A DNA stretch of 64,000 nt from Karstenula rhodostoma CBS 690.94 (taxonomy: Eukaryota; Ascomycota; Dothideomycetes; Pleosporales; Didymosphaeriaceae), in the NCBI GenBank assembly GCA_010093485.1, contig MU001500.1, positions 1,064,198-1,128,197 of the forward strand. Reading direction: 5' to 3'. This document shows positions 10,307 to 21,980 of the stretch, in pieces. Within the stretch, counting starts at the first letter, position 1; every line of letters begins with the position of its first letter. Under the pieces are notes generated by a model that did no database searches, was not told the DNA's origin, and saw only the letters and a list, made by a program, of their open reading frames with translations. Position numbers and translations under genes: made by a program.

Positions 10307-10973
10307 GGTCTTGGTGGTCGCAGTCGCAGTCGCAGTCGCAGTCGCATGAGCGGGTGTATGTATGTGTATATGTGCAGGAGAGGAAGATGTTTGGTGTCGG
10401 AAGTTTTGGATTCGGGCGTCGGACAGTCGGTTGGGGTACCAGTGACCGGCGACCTTCGCGGAGCATTGACGCGCTTTGGCGGGGCGCTGCGCTGCGGGAG
10501 CCGAAGCGAGAGCCCGCCAAATGCGGGCACTGGGAGATGCGGCCTCTCCAACAGCCCCAACAGCCCCAACAACGTGCTCGGACGAATGTTGGTGTCGAAA
10601 GAGCGCAATGTGTGAGAGCCCGCTGGAGGCGCAATAGCTTTCAGCTGCGTTTTCTGCGCACCCGACCGGTTGTTCTCTATCAAAATCCTGGTCGGCGCAC
10701 CCGCCGCGCGCATTCCGTCGCCTTCGCCTGTTCCTGCAGCTTGCGCCAGATGCAGGTGATGACTACCGTCACCTCGCCACGACGCCCATTGGCTACGTCC
10801 GTGAGCTCGAATTAGCTCGCGAGTGTCCCCTTGCTCTGGCCTGCGAGGTGGCTGGGTCCCAGATGTCGCTCAACCGGTCCCCACCTCCTCCCGAAGCTCA
10901 CCTCCAGCCCAGCCTCACTCCATCCTCTCCCATCCATTCCACAAACCACAAACCACTCATCCCACCCAGCACA
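10307..10973. other. Divergent intergenic region, brf1/acidic protein
   Basis: It holds the (CAGTCG)n run beside the brf1 start and a CCCCAA-rich stretch near 10550-10570. An in-frame ATG at 10848 could extend the acidic protein by 42 Pro/Ser/His-rich residues but looks like leader. No gene is seen. Confidence 0.55.
10317..10346 (+). repeat. (CAGTCG)n hexanucleotide repeat
   Basis: Four to five perfect CAGTCG units lie 10 bp upstream of the brf1 start codon, in its presumed 5' UTR. Confidence 0.9.
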
Positions 10974-11768
10974 ATGTCCACCCGCAAGAGAAAGCAAGAG
11001 GCCGAGGAGGAGGAAGAGCTCCAGGCTCTCCCCAGCGACGAGTCTGACGAGGAAGAGGAGTAAGTGAACGCCTTCTTGACGTCATATCCCATCGCACCAC
11101 ATCATCGCAGACGCCTGGGAACGCGTCCATTGCAGTCGCCTGTTATCGTTGATTTGCATTGATGTTTTTGTTTTCTTCCATCGAGCTTCGTCGTCGCGGC
11201 GCATCTGGCTTCGGACACTTGTCAGCCCGGCTGATCCTGACTACCCTCGATGAATATACGTCTCCTCTTGCGTGGTCCTATCTGATGTGTCACTGAACTG
11301 CTGGCATCCGTTTGATTTAATTGCATCTGCTCGATTTTTGTTTGCGCCATTTGATATGCAGCTACTCGGCGCCAGGCTGACCTCAATGCCCGTAGATATG
11401 AAGAGTCGGACGGCTCCGCCTTTGATGACGAGGACGCTTCTGATGAAGAAGCTCCCCGTGAGTGATCCGCGTGCTATGCTGTGGTTGTTCCCCACTGACA
11501 CCATGTGACAGCGCCGAAGAAGAAGGCGCGCCAGACCCGCAAGAAAGACGATGACGAGGAGGACGAAGAAGAGGAACTGGAAGACGAAGGGGACGAGGAT
11601 GCCGTGCCTGAGCCTGGCGACCAGGACGACGGCGACGAGGATGCCGATGTCAAGAAGGCTCCTGGTGCCGAGAAGGACCGCAAGGTCAAGACCACAGACC
11701 CCAAGGACAAGGCAGCCGTGCCCGTAGTTGCTGACGAAGACGACGAAGACGACGATGACGAAGCTTAG
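10974..11768 (+). CDS. Small highly acidic protein of unknown function
   Basis: I do not recognise a family. The proposed exons 10974-11059, 11396-11457 and 11512-11768 give 134 residues, about half Asp/Glu. It starts with a basic patch (STRKRKQE), continues through acidic tracts, has a central basic patch PKKKARQTRKK that could be a nuclear signal, and ends in Asp/Glu runs. This composition suits a nuclear histone- or nucleic-acid-associated protein, but that is inference from composition alone; the H2A.Z-chaperone CHZ motif is not visible. Intron 1 is unusually long at 336 nt, with a GTAAGT donor and a CTGAC branch site before the TAG acceptor. Intron 2 is 54 nt. Both are needed to keep frame with the acidic exon 3. 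Confidence 0.62.
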
Positions 11769-13335
11769 CTTTCGATCATTGGCACAAGTCAGCGTCTGGG
11801 GTTTGCTGTTGTTGTGATGCAGACAGGAGGTCCCGAAAAGTATCGTACACAATGCAACGGTTCGCTATTAGTAGCGACTTGATCTACACCCGCCCACAAT
11901 TTCTCGTCCAGGTGTCCAGGTGACTTGTCGTGCAGGTGACGTGCTGAGCATGGCTGGCAAGAGCGTCCTGCGCGCCTTCCATCCGATGTTAAGATCGTCA
12001 GATGGACCCACCAACATCTTCGTTACATCAGCAACATCCAGTCAGGCAGCACAAACACCAGCAGAGAATGGGCTTGGCTATTCAAAGTACATGTAATAAC
12101 AACAAAGTAGCCCTGAGGAGCACTCAGATCAAAATTCGCCAGTCTCGCGGAAAGCCATGGTTCACGACTCCACAACGAGCGTGTCAACACAGCGCAGCTC
12201 GCATACCACGAGAGAAGGCCTACCGCACTCGCATACTCCGCAATCCCCTCCGAGTCCTCCCGAGCACGGGCAACTCCGGCTCCGTGACATTACTTCGCCC
12301 AGGAGGCCTGTTGCGCTCCTGAAACGCGAACCGTTCCCCGACATCCCCACCCCCAAGCTTCACCAAGCCCTGCGTCTGGCTTGACAGATGCTTCACCCAT
12401 CCAGCGCCCTTCTCATGTCCCCGTGCTACCCGCGCTCACCAAGCACCCTGCGGCCTGCTCCAGCACAACCCACCCCCTTCGCGCACCTGAAACTCATACT
12501 CCCGCCTGGAATCACCCATCGCAGCGCCTGTGTAGCGTGTGCATGCAGTTGGTTTCGATGCACCGGGTCCTGCACCGGGTCTCACAAAGTGCAGTGCCGT
12601 GACTGCATCCTACGCGTTTGAGCGGCGGAGGAATGCCGAAAACAAAACCGTCTGATACTCGCGTATGCGTCTGCCTGTTGACCCATGTACGCATGCAGGA
12701 CGGTTGTAACCGTTCTGGAAGGATGCGGTGTGCCTGGCGCGAGATGAGCCGCCTATTCAGTATGATGGGCGGGTGAAATGGGCGCAGGGGTCGGGGCGAG
12801 TGCGCAGCTGAGCTGGCGTATCAAAGTGACCTGTTAAATCGCTGGGAATGATGCAGATGCTACGTGGATAAATGCACAGTAGCTACGTCAGGACGTGACA
12901 AGTATGCTTGATTCGTATAATTACGTCTTTCTATTCTTGTAGAGAGACAGGGATAAGTGTATGTCTAATGCAGACGCTCAACAGTCCGGCTGTGAAAGTA
13001 AATAGTACGGAATAGTCTCTCCATGCTCGCAAGGCTATGTATAAAAAGGGAACAAATGCTCGCTGATAAGCAACATATCGGCATTACATCAAAGGGGGCG
13101 TGGGTCAGAGTGGACGTAGATAAGCAAGATATCGTGAGACGTCCTACGTAGATGGTGATAACGAGTGAAAGAAAATCGGTGCGGTCCTCGTGGGAGATGA
13201 GGCGCGGGTATCTCAAATCTATACTTCTCGTACCCAAACCTAAATTAATAATATTGAGATTAGCCCCTGCTCCATCGACTAATATTGAGAGACTGAGATG
13301 GAAGGTTGGAGAGGAGGGACAGGAATTGTGCTCTG
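11769..13335. other. Long intergenic region before noxR
   Basis: 1.6 kb without a supported gene. Several 60-130-codon frames exist on both strands, including one at 12157-12384 (+) with a Pro/Ser/His-rich product, but none has introns, conserved motifs or a plausible context. The part nearest noxR is more AT-rich and is probably its 3' UTR. Confidence 0.5.
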
Positions 13336-15101
13336 TTAGGGGACAATGGTGAGCCATACCTCCATCTTGGGTATATCAGAGCCCTCCTTGCGGGCCATGC
13401 TCTTGGCATTTTGGATAGCCATGTCCAGGTCGTCTTCGTCTGCCATGGTGATCATGTCACCATCGTCCTTGATCTCTACCTTGAAGTTTTGGCGGATACC
13501 AAACTTCTCGCGGATGGACTGCACGAAGTCTCGCATGGTCGAGTTGGGGGTGACAAACACGTAACGCGTGTCGCCCGCGTGGACCTTGACCCTGATCTTA
13601 CCGCCAGTGCCACTACGGCCCGAAGAAGTGTTCGAACGAGTAGGTGAACGTCTCCGAGTCTTTGAGCGGGACACCATCTCAAAGTCAGCATCATCAACGT
13701 CGCTGCCGTCATAATCATCCTCGTCTTCCTCATCGATATAAGCAGGACGTCTCTGCCCTCTAGATCCACGACCGTAACCAGAACGACTTCCGCGCGATTG
13801 GTACATGTCGTAGACGTCTTCAGCAAAATCGTCTTCGTCTTCTGACCCACGGCGACGAGGTGGCTCGCGCGAACGCCTCCCGCCCATGTCCCGTTCGCGG
13901 GTATCGCGGCCCAGGTCACGGTTTCGCGTTGATTCTTGTCGACTAGGTGCAGGACGCTCTGAAGCAGATCGCTGAGTGCCTCTCCGCTGTGGTGGCTCGT
14001 CTTTGCGGTCATCGCGACGGTCATCCTGACGGTCGTCCCGGCGGTCATCTCTGCGGTCGAAAGCAGCACGTCCAAGGTTCAGAGGCTGTGGTTTAGGGCC
14101 CCCACCACGAACAGACTGTGCACGGGACATTGGTGCGTTTGGATCAGCCTTCTCTTTGGATCGACGGTTATCCGACTCTGGTGGCGGGGTCGGAGGGAAC
14201 ATGTTACGGTTCATCGGGGGCTCAGACTGCTGTCGCGCTCTGCTCTGGAGCTCTGGCTTGACGAGATTTGTTGCGGCAAACGACAGTTTTTCTTCGGGTC
14301 GGTCATCTTTGGCTGCGTTGGCCAACTTCTTGATCTCAGAGCCAGTGAATCCAGTAAAGGCATTTTGCCGGTCGGAAGCAGCAACGAGACGGGCTTTCCC
14401 AAGGTAGTCCTTCGTCTTCAGGTTCCTAACCTTTGCTTCATTGGGGCGGTAGACGATGCCAACGGGAATCGAGAAGACTGTGTAGCCCTCTGCCTCCTCT
14501 CGGATGGCCTCGTCTATCACGTCGTGGTCGGGAACGACCTTCTCTTTGGCGGCGAAAGACAAGTCCTGCATACCCAATTCCTTCTGCTGGAGGTAGATGT
14601 AGCAAAGACCACGGTTGAAGAGGACCTCGCACGAATACAGCTTGAACTTCAAGCCCAATTGCTCGTAGTCGATGTTGTTGTTGCCGCGGAGATACCCTAG
14701 GGTATCGTTGAAGTTGGCAAGTGCTTCCTCAAAATCGCCCATGAGGAAATTGGAGACACCCTGCTGAAAGTATGCGACGGCGAGGTACTGGTCCAGCCGC
14801 ACAGCGCGCTGGTAGCAATCGACCTACATCGGCGTGAGCACGTGCGGCCTCTGCGAGGGCGAGAGTTTGGTACTTACCGCCTTCTCATGCTCGCCGAGCG
14901 TCGCATGGATAACACCGCAGTTGAACAGGATCTTGGACGTGTCCGAGATCTGGTCGAAGGTCTTCAGGGCCTCGTCAAACTCGTTGTTGTCGTAGGCACC
15001 TAGGGCTGCCACCCAAGTCTCGATTTCCTACCCCGCGGTGGTTAGCGGCGACTCCCAGAGGATGGGAACAGCGGTACTGTGCATACCTGTTTCAGAGACA
15101 T
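13336..15101 (-). CDS. noxR: NADPH oxidase regulator NoxR (p67phox homologue)
   Basis: NoxR activates the NoxA/NoxB superoxide-producing complexes with Rac and is needed for hyphal differentiation, and in pathogens for infection structures. Three exons, 15101-15087 (MSLKQ), 15027-14878 and 14823-13336, give 550 residues. The first ~160 residues are TPR repeats (ILFNCGVIHATLGEHEKAV, YFQQGVSNFLMGDFEEAL, LFNRGLCYIYLQQKELG). Next is the NoxR-typical activation segment around VFSIPVGIVYRPNEAKVRN and LKTKDYLGKARLVAASD. A long disordered Arg/Asp/Ser-rich linker follows, with DDRRDDR-type repeats. A PB1 domain closes the protein (IRVKVHAGDTRYVFV through ADEDDLDMAI to the last residue), the docking site for Cdc24/Bem1-type partners. 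The five-codon first exon is easily missed but restores the normal N-terminus. Confidence 0.95.
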
Positions 15102-16141
15102 GACGAAATTACTAGTTAGTTACCCGGCAGTATGGTGTCGTCAAGCCTCGTCCTTTGCTCTTGCCTACCGCTCCACGGCTGGTAGAGAGCGCTTCCCTCG
15201 TTTCGTCCGGTGCGCGACTCGTCGAAATCCTCCTCTCGCTTCTCGTCAGATCACGGCGCAGCCACCTGGGCTTTTGGAGGGTGTGCGCGGCAGTGAATGT
15301 GTTATCGATTGTGTGTTCGCTACCTTGGCTATTGCTGGTGTAGTGTCGATTCGTGGTCGTCGAGTGCGGGGAGCGGACCAAAAGAGTGACTACGGCGATG
15401 CGGCTCTCGAGGGAGGAATGCAGAGTTCGGGGGAGGAGGGGAGGCTTTGAGGACTGCACGGCAAGGGGACAGGGCACAGGGAGGATGCAGCGGGCGGCTG
15501 GAGACTGGCGCAAGTGGGGAGACCAAATCTGAGGAACAGCGCGTCTGAGATGTCGAAGCCAAGCCAGACGCATTGGCTGCCGTGATTGGCTGGCCGAGGG
15601 CTTGACCCCAGCCTCCACAGCGCTTCGACGGCCGCCGCGACACTTCGTCCCAACCCATTCGAGCATGACACCACTGCCAGGTGATTCTCCAAGACTGCCC
15701 GCGCCCAGCCGCTATCGAAATGCCATCCAGGGCGCTTTTGCCATCGACGAGCGTGGCGGGGAAGCCCTCCGGACACGGCGCCCTCTCCTCCAGAGGCGAC
15801 GACCGACGGCGTTTGAGGTTTGTTACATGGCCATTCTGCTTTGAGGCAGCCACGTGACAGGACAACTACCTGAGGACGCCATCAGACTGCCCAGGGCTCA
15901 GGCATGAACGCATGATGCTGAGGCTCGAGAAACCACTGCCATCTTCCGTGTCACGTAGGCAGCGTTTCGGCCTAGAATCCAAGGTGCAAGCCTCGCTTCG
16001 CGCTCGCCAGAGCTGGCAGTGAAACGAGTGATTGATGTCTAGACTCTATGTGAGCCCTGTACACAAGATGCAAGGACCAATCCACGAGAACAGGAAAACC
16101 CGCCTAGCCACCGCCGATGCCCTCTCCACTATTCTGCCTTC
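15102..16141. other. Upstream region of noxR, 3' flank of ccs1
   Basis: About 1 kb with long overlapping frames on both strands and no recognisable product. It probably contains the noxR promoter and 5' UTR. Nothing else is identified. Confidence 0.5.
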
Positions 16142-17075
16142 TCATAGCATGCCCCTACCGACTTCGTCCTTGCGTTCCTGCCACACGGTCTTCCCGGAAC
16201 ATGAACATACCGTTTTGTCGTTCTCCCAGACACCCGCACTCCTGGCCTACGTCAGAAAGCTGTCAATCAGAACGAGACACGACACGCTTACCGAGCAATG
16301 ACTCCCACAAGGGTGTCCGGGTCATTCTTATCAAAGGCACCGTCCTGCTGTCTCGCTACGACGATGCTGCGTCCGATCATCTCCCAGATCTGGATTGGCT
16401 TGTCCAGGAACACGGCACCCACGCCACCTTTGCTCACTTCGACAGTTCCAAAGACGCCGCGGCATGGGGTCCCTTCTAGCTTAGCTTTGGCCGCCTCCCA
16501 GATAGGCCCCGTAGATTCAGGGCCGTCCGAGATGTTTCCTGCCTCTCGGATCGTGGCATGGTAGGTTCCAGCAGATAGTCCTCGAATGCTGAGGTCGATG
16601 ATGGTGATAGTGGGCGCAACTTGGACCATGCGCACCAGTCCCCGCACCTTGTTCTCCACGTGTGGCGCGAACGACTCTAGTATGCATACAGCAGCGCCTG
16701 TAGATATTCAATCAATACCATACAACCATGTCGAAGCCAAAAGAAGTCTATTGTGACAGCAAAAACCTGCTCGACGCAGTGCTGTCGGGAGGGACATACT
16801 ATTTGACTTGCCAGTTCCCCGCAGGATGGCATCGCGGCCTGTGCTTTGTATAGCCTCGACGATGGCTGAGGGAGCTGCGTTGCCTTCGATAGATACTAGT
16901 TGATCCTGAAGACTGGCGGTGACCTTTTTTATTCCTGCTCTTGTCAACGAGCTATCCAAGACCCTTGCCGCGTCACCGTACCACTAATATGATGCAGGGA
17001 GCCTTCGATGTCTTTGATGCATGCTTCACACGTCATCGGCACCGCGAAGGTCGTTTCGAAGGTTGGGATTGTCAT
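16142..17075 (-). CDS. ccs1: Copper chaperone for superoxide dismutase 1 (Ccs1)
   Basis: It delivers copper to, and oxidises the disulfide of, Cu/Zn superoxide dismutase in the cytosol and mitochondrial intermembrane space. Four exons, 17075-16982, 16934-16800, 16697-16292 and 16241-16142, give 244 residues, the usual size. Domain 1 is an Atx1-like metal-binding fold with MTCEAC (MxCxxC) at ~14-19. Domain 2 is SOD-like ([41 protein letters not shown]) but with catalytic metal ligands altered, as expected in a chaperone. Domain 3 carries the CSC (CxC) copper-transfer motif in [18 protein letters not shown], in the last exon. The 50-nt last intron must be removed to reach that motif; unspliced, the frame stops right after VGVIAR. 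It is divergent from the uL13m gene. Confidence 0.93.
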
Positions 17076-17412
17076 TTTTGGTATCTTGCAGAAGTAATCT
17101 GGTGTTTGACAAAGCGGGATTCGAGCTGTTGTGTTGGGTTTTAGAACCACCTCTTTACATTTACTCGCTTTGAAATCGAACGACATCGGGCGGGACTCGG
17201 GCGGGACCATGGAAAGCCGCCGACCAGGGCGCACGTGACACCGCCTTCCAGAAATTAATTGCCAAGCATCTCGGAGTGCAACCTCACAAAGCGTATCGAG
17301 CGGCCGCATCTACCTACGACGCTACCTGGAGCCTGCAGGGACGACACGCACAGCGCAAACAGCTCCAGGACGTCTCCACAACACATCAACGAGCCATTGA
17401 CCTTCGACCGCC
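17076..17412. other. Divergent promoter, ccs1/mrpl23
   Basis: A 337-bp shared promoter between two genes with mitochondrial connections. There is no clear TATA box, and no further element is assigned. Confidence 0.5.
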
Positions 17413-18050
17413 ATGTCTCAAGTCGTAGGCAAAGTACGTCGCCCATCGGACCTCCGCATCTCCATCCACGATCCCGACCGCGATGATCACGAGCTTCACA
17501 GGCGTGCATGCGCGCTCTCCACCTGTTCTTATACTAACACACTCCCCAGACGCGCCTTGCCTACGCCCGCGCATGGCACCACGTCGACGTCGCTAGCGAC
17601 GAACGCGCCCTCGGCCGCCTCGCCTCCTCCATAGCCATCACCCTCATGGGCAAGCACAAGCCCATCTTCGACCCCTCCACCGATTGCGGCGACTACGTTG
17701 TCGCGACCAACTGTGAACACATCCACGTCACGGGCAAGAAGCGCGCGCAAAAGCTATACCGCACGCACACCACGCGGCCGGGCAGTTTGCAGGAAATCAG
17801 CTTGGAGAACCTGGCGAAGAAGTGGGGAGGCGGTGAGGTGCTGAGACGGGCGGTCAGCGGCATGCTGCCCAAGAATCGGTTACGGAAGGGCAGGCTGGAG
17901 AGGCTGAAGACGTTTGAGGGCGAGGGCAATCCGTACAAGCAGAACTTTTTGAAAGTGAGCAACGGGGGTGGCCAGGGAATAATAGACTTTGCGGAGGTGA
18001 GGAAGACGTTGCAAGCGGCGAAGGAAGAGAAGGTGGCCCCGCCATCATAG
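17413..18050 (+). CDS. mrpl23: Mitochondrial large-subunit ribosomal protein uL13m (Mrpl23)
   Basis: A structural protein of the mitochondrial 54S ribosomal subunit. Exon 1 (17413-17433) has seven codons, MSQVVGK; exon 2 (17550-18050) gives the rest, 173 residues in all. The family core is clear: [40 protein letters not shown], the RPGSLQEIS region and [19 protein letters not shown], the last matching the conserved V.GMLPKN.L.. block of L13 proteins. The intron has a GTACGT donor, a TACTAAC-like branch site (~17531) and a CCCCAG acceptor. A cleavable presequence is not obvious, as in other fungal members. Confidence 0.95.
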
Positions 18051-18444
18051 TGGGAGGGAGAAACAGCGGTGGTGTGTTGAATATGTGTTTGGATATGCCG
18101 GATTGCATGGCATGAGGGGTTCAAACAACTCGGGTATCCTCTTGTATCATATGGGACTGTATGTTTATTACCAGACCAGAGACATAACAATCGTCCAAAG
18201 GACTGTCACGCAGGCGTTCTACATCCGCGTTCGTGCCATCTGTCGGCTCCTCTCCAGCACCACCAAAATATGTGCGTCGACCTGCGCATAGTGAGGTCGC
18301 AAATGCTCGCTCTCCCAGCCTGTTTCGCAGGCCTAGCACTGGCTACACAACCCTAAGCGATCTGCAGGCTCTGGAATGTATCTCCACCGTAAAGTATACC
18401 TTCGCCACCAGACACCATCCACTTCCCCTCAATCACCCACCACT
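18051..18444. other. Promoter region of the small secreted protein gene
   Basis: It holds the 3' flank of mrpl23 and a presumed promoter. An in-frame ATG at 18376 could extend the next protein by 23 residues, but that would bury the signal peptide. Confidence 0.5.
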
Positions 18445-19046
18445 ATGCAACTCTTCGTCACTCTCCCGACCCAACCCCTCCCCACATTTCCAGTACTTTC
18501 CCTCCTCCTCATCCCCATCCCCATCCTCATCCTCCCTACCTTTGCCCTCCCCGCCCCCTCCAACCCCCTCCCCATAAACACCACCACCACCATAAACGCC
18601 TACGTCGAAAACAACTGCGCTTTCCCCATCCGCGCCCTCCAGTCCTGGTGCAACGGCGCAGGCGGCACCGCACACATCGCGCCGCGCACGGGTGTCTGGG
18701 TGAGTGCGCCGCCGTTCTCCTTGCTTCGCTTTTGCGCTAACGATTTGGGGAGCAGTTTGGGCATAGGTCGGGGAGGGATGGGTGCGGTGTTTTGATTGCG
18801 CTGAAGGGGGAAGGTGAGGGGCTTGGTGGGCGGATGTTTGAAGTTGGGTATCGTGTTGATGGGGTGGGTGGGGTTGTGTATGGTTTTGAGGGGGATGCGG
18901 GTGAGGGTGTGGTGGGGAGGTTGGAGGTTGAGGGGGGTGGGTGTGCGTCGGTTTTCCGTGGGGTTGGTGATGCTGAGGCGGGTGGTGGTGTGCGCAGCGA
19001 AAAGAAATGCGGACAAGCAGGTGATGTGCGGTTCTACCTTTGCTGA
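18445..19046 (+). CDS. Small secreted cysteine-containing protein (Bys1/thaumatin-like type)
   Basis: A probable extracellular protein of 181 residues from exons 18445-18699 and 18756-19046 (56-nt GTGAGT...GCAG intron). A strongly hydrophobic signal region spans ~12-37 (Leu/Pro/Ile-rich), with possible cleavage after FALPAP. The mature part begins INAYVENNCAFPIRALQSWC, the N.C.FP(I/V) opening seen in fungal Bys1-domain and thaumatin-like small secreted proteins, and has six further-spaced Cys including a C-terminal YLC. The family assignment is tentative. Base use is odd: exon 1 is extremely C-rich and exon 2 extremely G-rich on the same strand, with codons ending mostly in G or T, unlike every neighbour. 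Such proteins are sometimes effector candidates; that is inference. Confidence 0.7.
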
Positions 19047-19474
19047 GAGTTGGAAGAGGTGGTTTGCGGAGAGCAGGACTGGAGAGTGGATTGAGCGGCG
19101 GCACTTGGACAGTGCTATCTGTGTCCTTACTCATGTGCGCTCTATTTTGCTGGTTATGGGTGTAATGATTATGATGGGGGCTATGGACGGAAGACAAGAC
19201 AAATTTGGAATTAAAGTCCAGAGAATAGTACAATCTGTTGAGCCAGAAAAGATAAACGAACATCAGAGCGGAGGAGTCGCTTCGTTCTCCAGCGTAGATA
19301 AGACGTGATTGGGAAGACAAAAATTTACAAAGTTGAAGAAAAAACATCGCAAATCCGACAGAAATACATATCTTACAATCAAGCCGTGATTCGTGACGCA
19401 TAAACGCGAATCCATGATTGACCCATTTGTACATCCTCTTCTCTTACTCCAGGTATCGCGAATCGCTCAGAAAC
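19047..19474. other. Convergent intergenic region
   Basis: The 3' flanks of the secreted-protein gene and cyc3. AT-rich, with no gene seen. Confidence 0.6.
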
Positions 19475-20574
19475 TTAGTTATACGACCTGCTCTTCGCAG
19501 TAAGCTCCTCTTCCTGCTTCTTCCTCGCCGCCTCCGCCTTGCGCACTTCTCTTACAACGCCCCCAGTAGCGGTCCACCACGTGTCCGTCCCCCATCTTAC
19601 TAGCCGCTCTGCTGCACTCCTCGGGCCATCAATGGCTGGTCGAATATCCAGGAAGAACACCGGCTCGCCCGTCGGCTCCGGCTCACCCTCATAGTAATCG
19701 ATGACATACCGCACCTCCTCGCACCCCTTCTCATTGCAGCGCTCGACAAACCAATCGTGGCGATCGAACGGAGGGGGCGACGCAAACTTGCCAGGCCAGC
19801 CCCACGCAGCCCATTGCAGCATCTGCGCCTTGGGGGTGAGTTCAGTCGGGCGGCCGTTGAAGCGGAGCAGCTTCGGGGGCTGCACCGATTTGTCATCCCA
19901 GGTGGTGGTATCGAAGGGGTCTTCCGCCGTGCCGAGCACCTTGTTTGCGTTCTCCTCGCCGCGCTTGCAGATGCGGTAGCCTTCGACGATGCCGCGCGAG
20001 AAGCGCCGCTCCCAGCCCATGATCTCTGCCCACGCGCCCTCGTTCAGGAAGTTGTGCACCGAGACCATGGATTCGACGGCATCGATGGGCGTGTCGGTGT
20101 AGCCCTTCCGCAGCATCGCGTTGTACATCTGCTGGGGCGAGGGGTACTCCCAGAGCGAGCCGTCGGCTTTTGGTATCGTGGACTGTTCGCGTGATAAGGG
20201 CAGATCTTGGGTTTGGTTTTCGGCTCGATCGTTCTCGAGCGAGTAGAACATGTTGTTGAGAGGGTTGAGGCGGGACAGCAGGCCGGCCTTCTGCGGCGGC
20301 TCGGTGGAAGTGGATGCGGGCGCATTCGAGGGCTTTTCAGGAGGGACGTAGGGGCACGCGCCCTGGGGTGTTGAGGGTGGCGCGGCCTTGCCCGATGGCG
20401 GGGGCATCTTGTTGTGCATCGGACATGCTGGCTGTAGAGTGATTAGACGCTTATGTTGACTATGGTGAGCTGTGAGCATACTGGAGGTTCCGCGTTGCCT
20501 CCTCGCGGCATAGGGTGTGGCGCAACGCGCGCGACGGGTGCCAACGGCGTGGTATCAGCCCAGAACCAGCCCAT
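19475..20574 (-). CDS. cyc3: Holocytochrome-c synthase (cytochrome c heme lyase)
   Basis: It attaches heme to apocytochrome c in the mitochondrial intermembrane space. Exon 1 (20574-20482) encodes MGWFWADTTPLAPVAR...; after a 50-nt intron, exon 2 (20431-19475) completes 349 residues. Two Cys-Pro heme-regulatory motifs are present, CPMH at the exon junction and GACPYV soon after. The catalytic region has the family blocks NPLNNMFYSLEN, WEYPSPQQMYNAMLRKGY, SVHNFLNEGAWAEIMGWE, PFDRHDWFVER and RYVIDYYEG. The length and block order agree with fungal Cyc3 proteins. The conserved His in SVHNFLNE is the residue known to ligand heme in this family. No targeting presequence is expected. Confidence 0.95.
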
Positions 20575-21958
20575 GATGAAGTCGTAGTATTAAGGAAGAA
20601 TTAGGGTATTAGGGAAGAGCAAATTCGCTATATGAGCAATGATGGGGAGGCGTTGCGGAGATTGTCGGAGGAGAAACTTTTTGGGTTGTTCGACGTGCAC
20701 GGTCTTGGTCAATGACGGTCATAATAGGAACCTTCTCAGCTCTGATTGGCTACGCCGCATTGCCCGCTTCTACACACCCCAAAGGTCCAAAAGGCGGCCT
20801 TCGAAACCAGCTGCTTAACAAAGGGTTCAGTGTCAACTCATTGCCTTATGCACATGTTCTTCCTATCGGTCATTGTTGGGGCCGTCGATCCTGACTCTAC
20901 CCACATTGTAACTAGATTTACACTCACAAACCTCCGCGCGTCTTCTGACAGGCATAGCTAGTTATCGAAGCCACCCGTATACTTGATAACTATGGAGACC
21001 TCGAAGTGCGTAGTACCTTCGCAAACATGATGTCTAGACCAACTCTCCTGTCGTAGTCCCATCTGAAGCATTGAGGTTCCTCGTTGTCGAGACAGAAGGC
21101 AGCCTTGGGGCACTGGTAGTCTGGATAGCCATCGACACGGTAGGAGTAGGCGGAGTGATAGACACCATCCTTTCAGGGGGTCTAAAATACGTCATTAGAA
21201 TGTTTGTGCTTGAAAAGGTTATCCTCAAGCTGAGTCCAATTAGTCGGCGAGCTTTGCTTCTGCAAACCAAGCCCAAGGTCCGGAGATCAAGCGCGCGGCG
21301 GACGGAGGGGGGGACGTTAAGGGTAGAGAAGTTGAAAGCACAGAGAGGATAGATCATAGGATATCTTGGAAGGAACTGAACACAAGGACTAGCCAGAAGG
21401 GACTGGAAGTGAAGGCAGGCTGGTTGGCCCGTCTCGGGGCTTGAGGCAGACAAACGGAAGCGTCTGGAGGGGCGTACAATTATCTGCATCTAGAAAGCCT
21501 CTAGATAACTGGCGGTGAAAGCTACCGCATTGAGGACTTATGGTGCACTGGAGCTGAACAAACATAAGTCCAGCTCCCTAGTGAATACACTCATACTTAA
21601 TTGCGCCATATACGATGACGCTCCGCGTATTTTATGAGGCTAGAAATAATCCCTCAAAACTACCAAGCATGATTTGCCTTTTCTTCTTCCGGATATCGTC
21701 AGATAGACGCTCTGCTAAGTACACAACGTTTTCAAAAAGCACAAAAGCTTACAGGTATTAAGGACGTCATCTGAACGTGTATCTAATTGGATAGACTAGG
21801 CTAAAATAACGATCTCATGCACGAATACGTTGCGGTGGCGCGTAAGTTAGGGTGTGCCTAGGTACGCGACAATTCCTGGAAAGCTGACCTGGACACATAT
21901 TATGAACATCTACGAGACACATGCGCCAATGATAAGGAAAGGATGATACTACCCGTCG
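20575..21958. other. Gene desert, left part
   Basis: 1.4 kb without a supported gene. One 150-codon frame on the minus strand (21034-21489) has a product with no family character. The base composition is more AT-rich than the flanks. Confidence 0.5.
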
Positions 21959-21959
21959 C

Positions 21960-21965
21960 AAAAAA
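21960..21965 (-). terminator. RNA polymerase III terminator (T6) of the tRNA-like gene
   Basis: Read on the minus strand, six consecutive T lie 15 nt beyond the discriminator base of the tRNA-like gene, as expected for Pol III termination. Confidence 0.6.
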
Positions 21966-21980
21966 CAACACCATATGCCA

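Noticed and set aside
11241..11852. A hydrophobic 203-codon minus-strand frame that looks like a membrane protein
   Set aside because: It is the complement of the Asp/Glu-rich exon; reversed GAC/GAG codons read as Val/Leu, a known artefact of acidic genes.
15329..15865. A 178-codon minus-strand frame upstream of noxR
   Set aside because: It competes with equally long frames on both strands, and the product has no family character; the region is better explained as promoter and 5' UTR.
18433..19434. A 333-codon minus-strand frame, longer than the gene it overlaps
   Set aside because: It is antisense to the secreted-protein gene and open only because of the extreme C/G skew; the product is His/Pro/Thr low complexity, while the plus strand gives a signal peptide and a spliced conserved protein.
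21034..21489. A 151-codon minus-strand frame in the gene desert
   Set aside because: No motif, no introns, no supporting context; the composition is like translated non-coding DNA.
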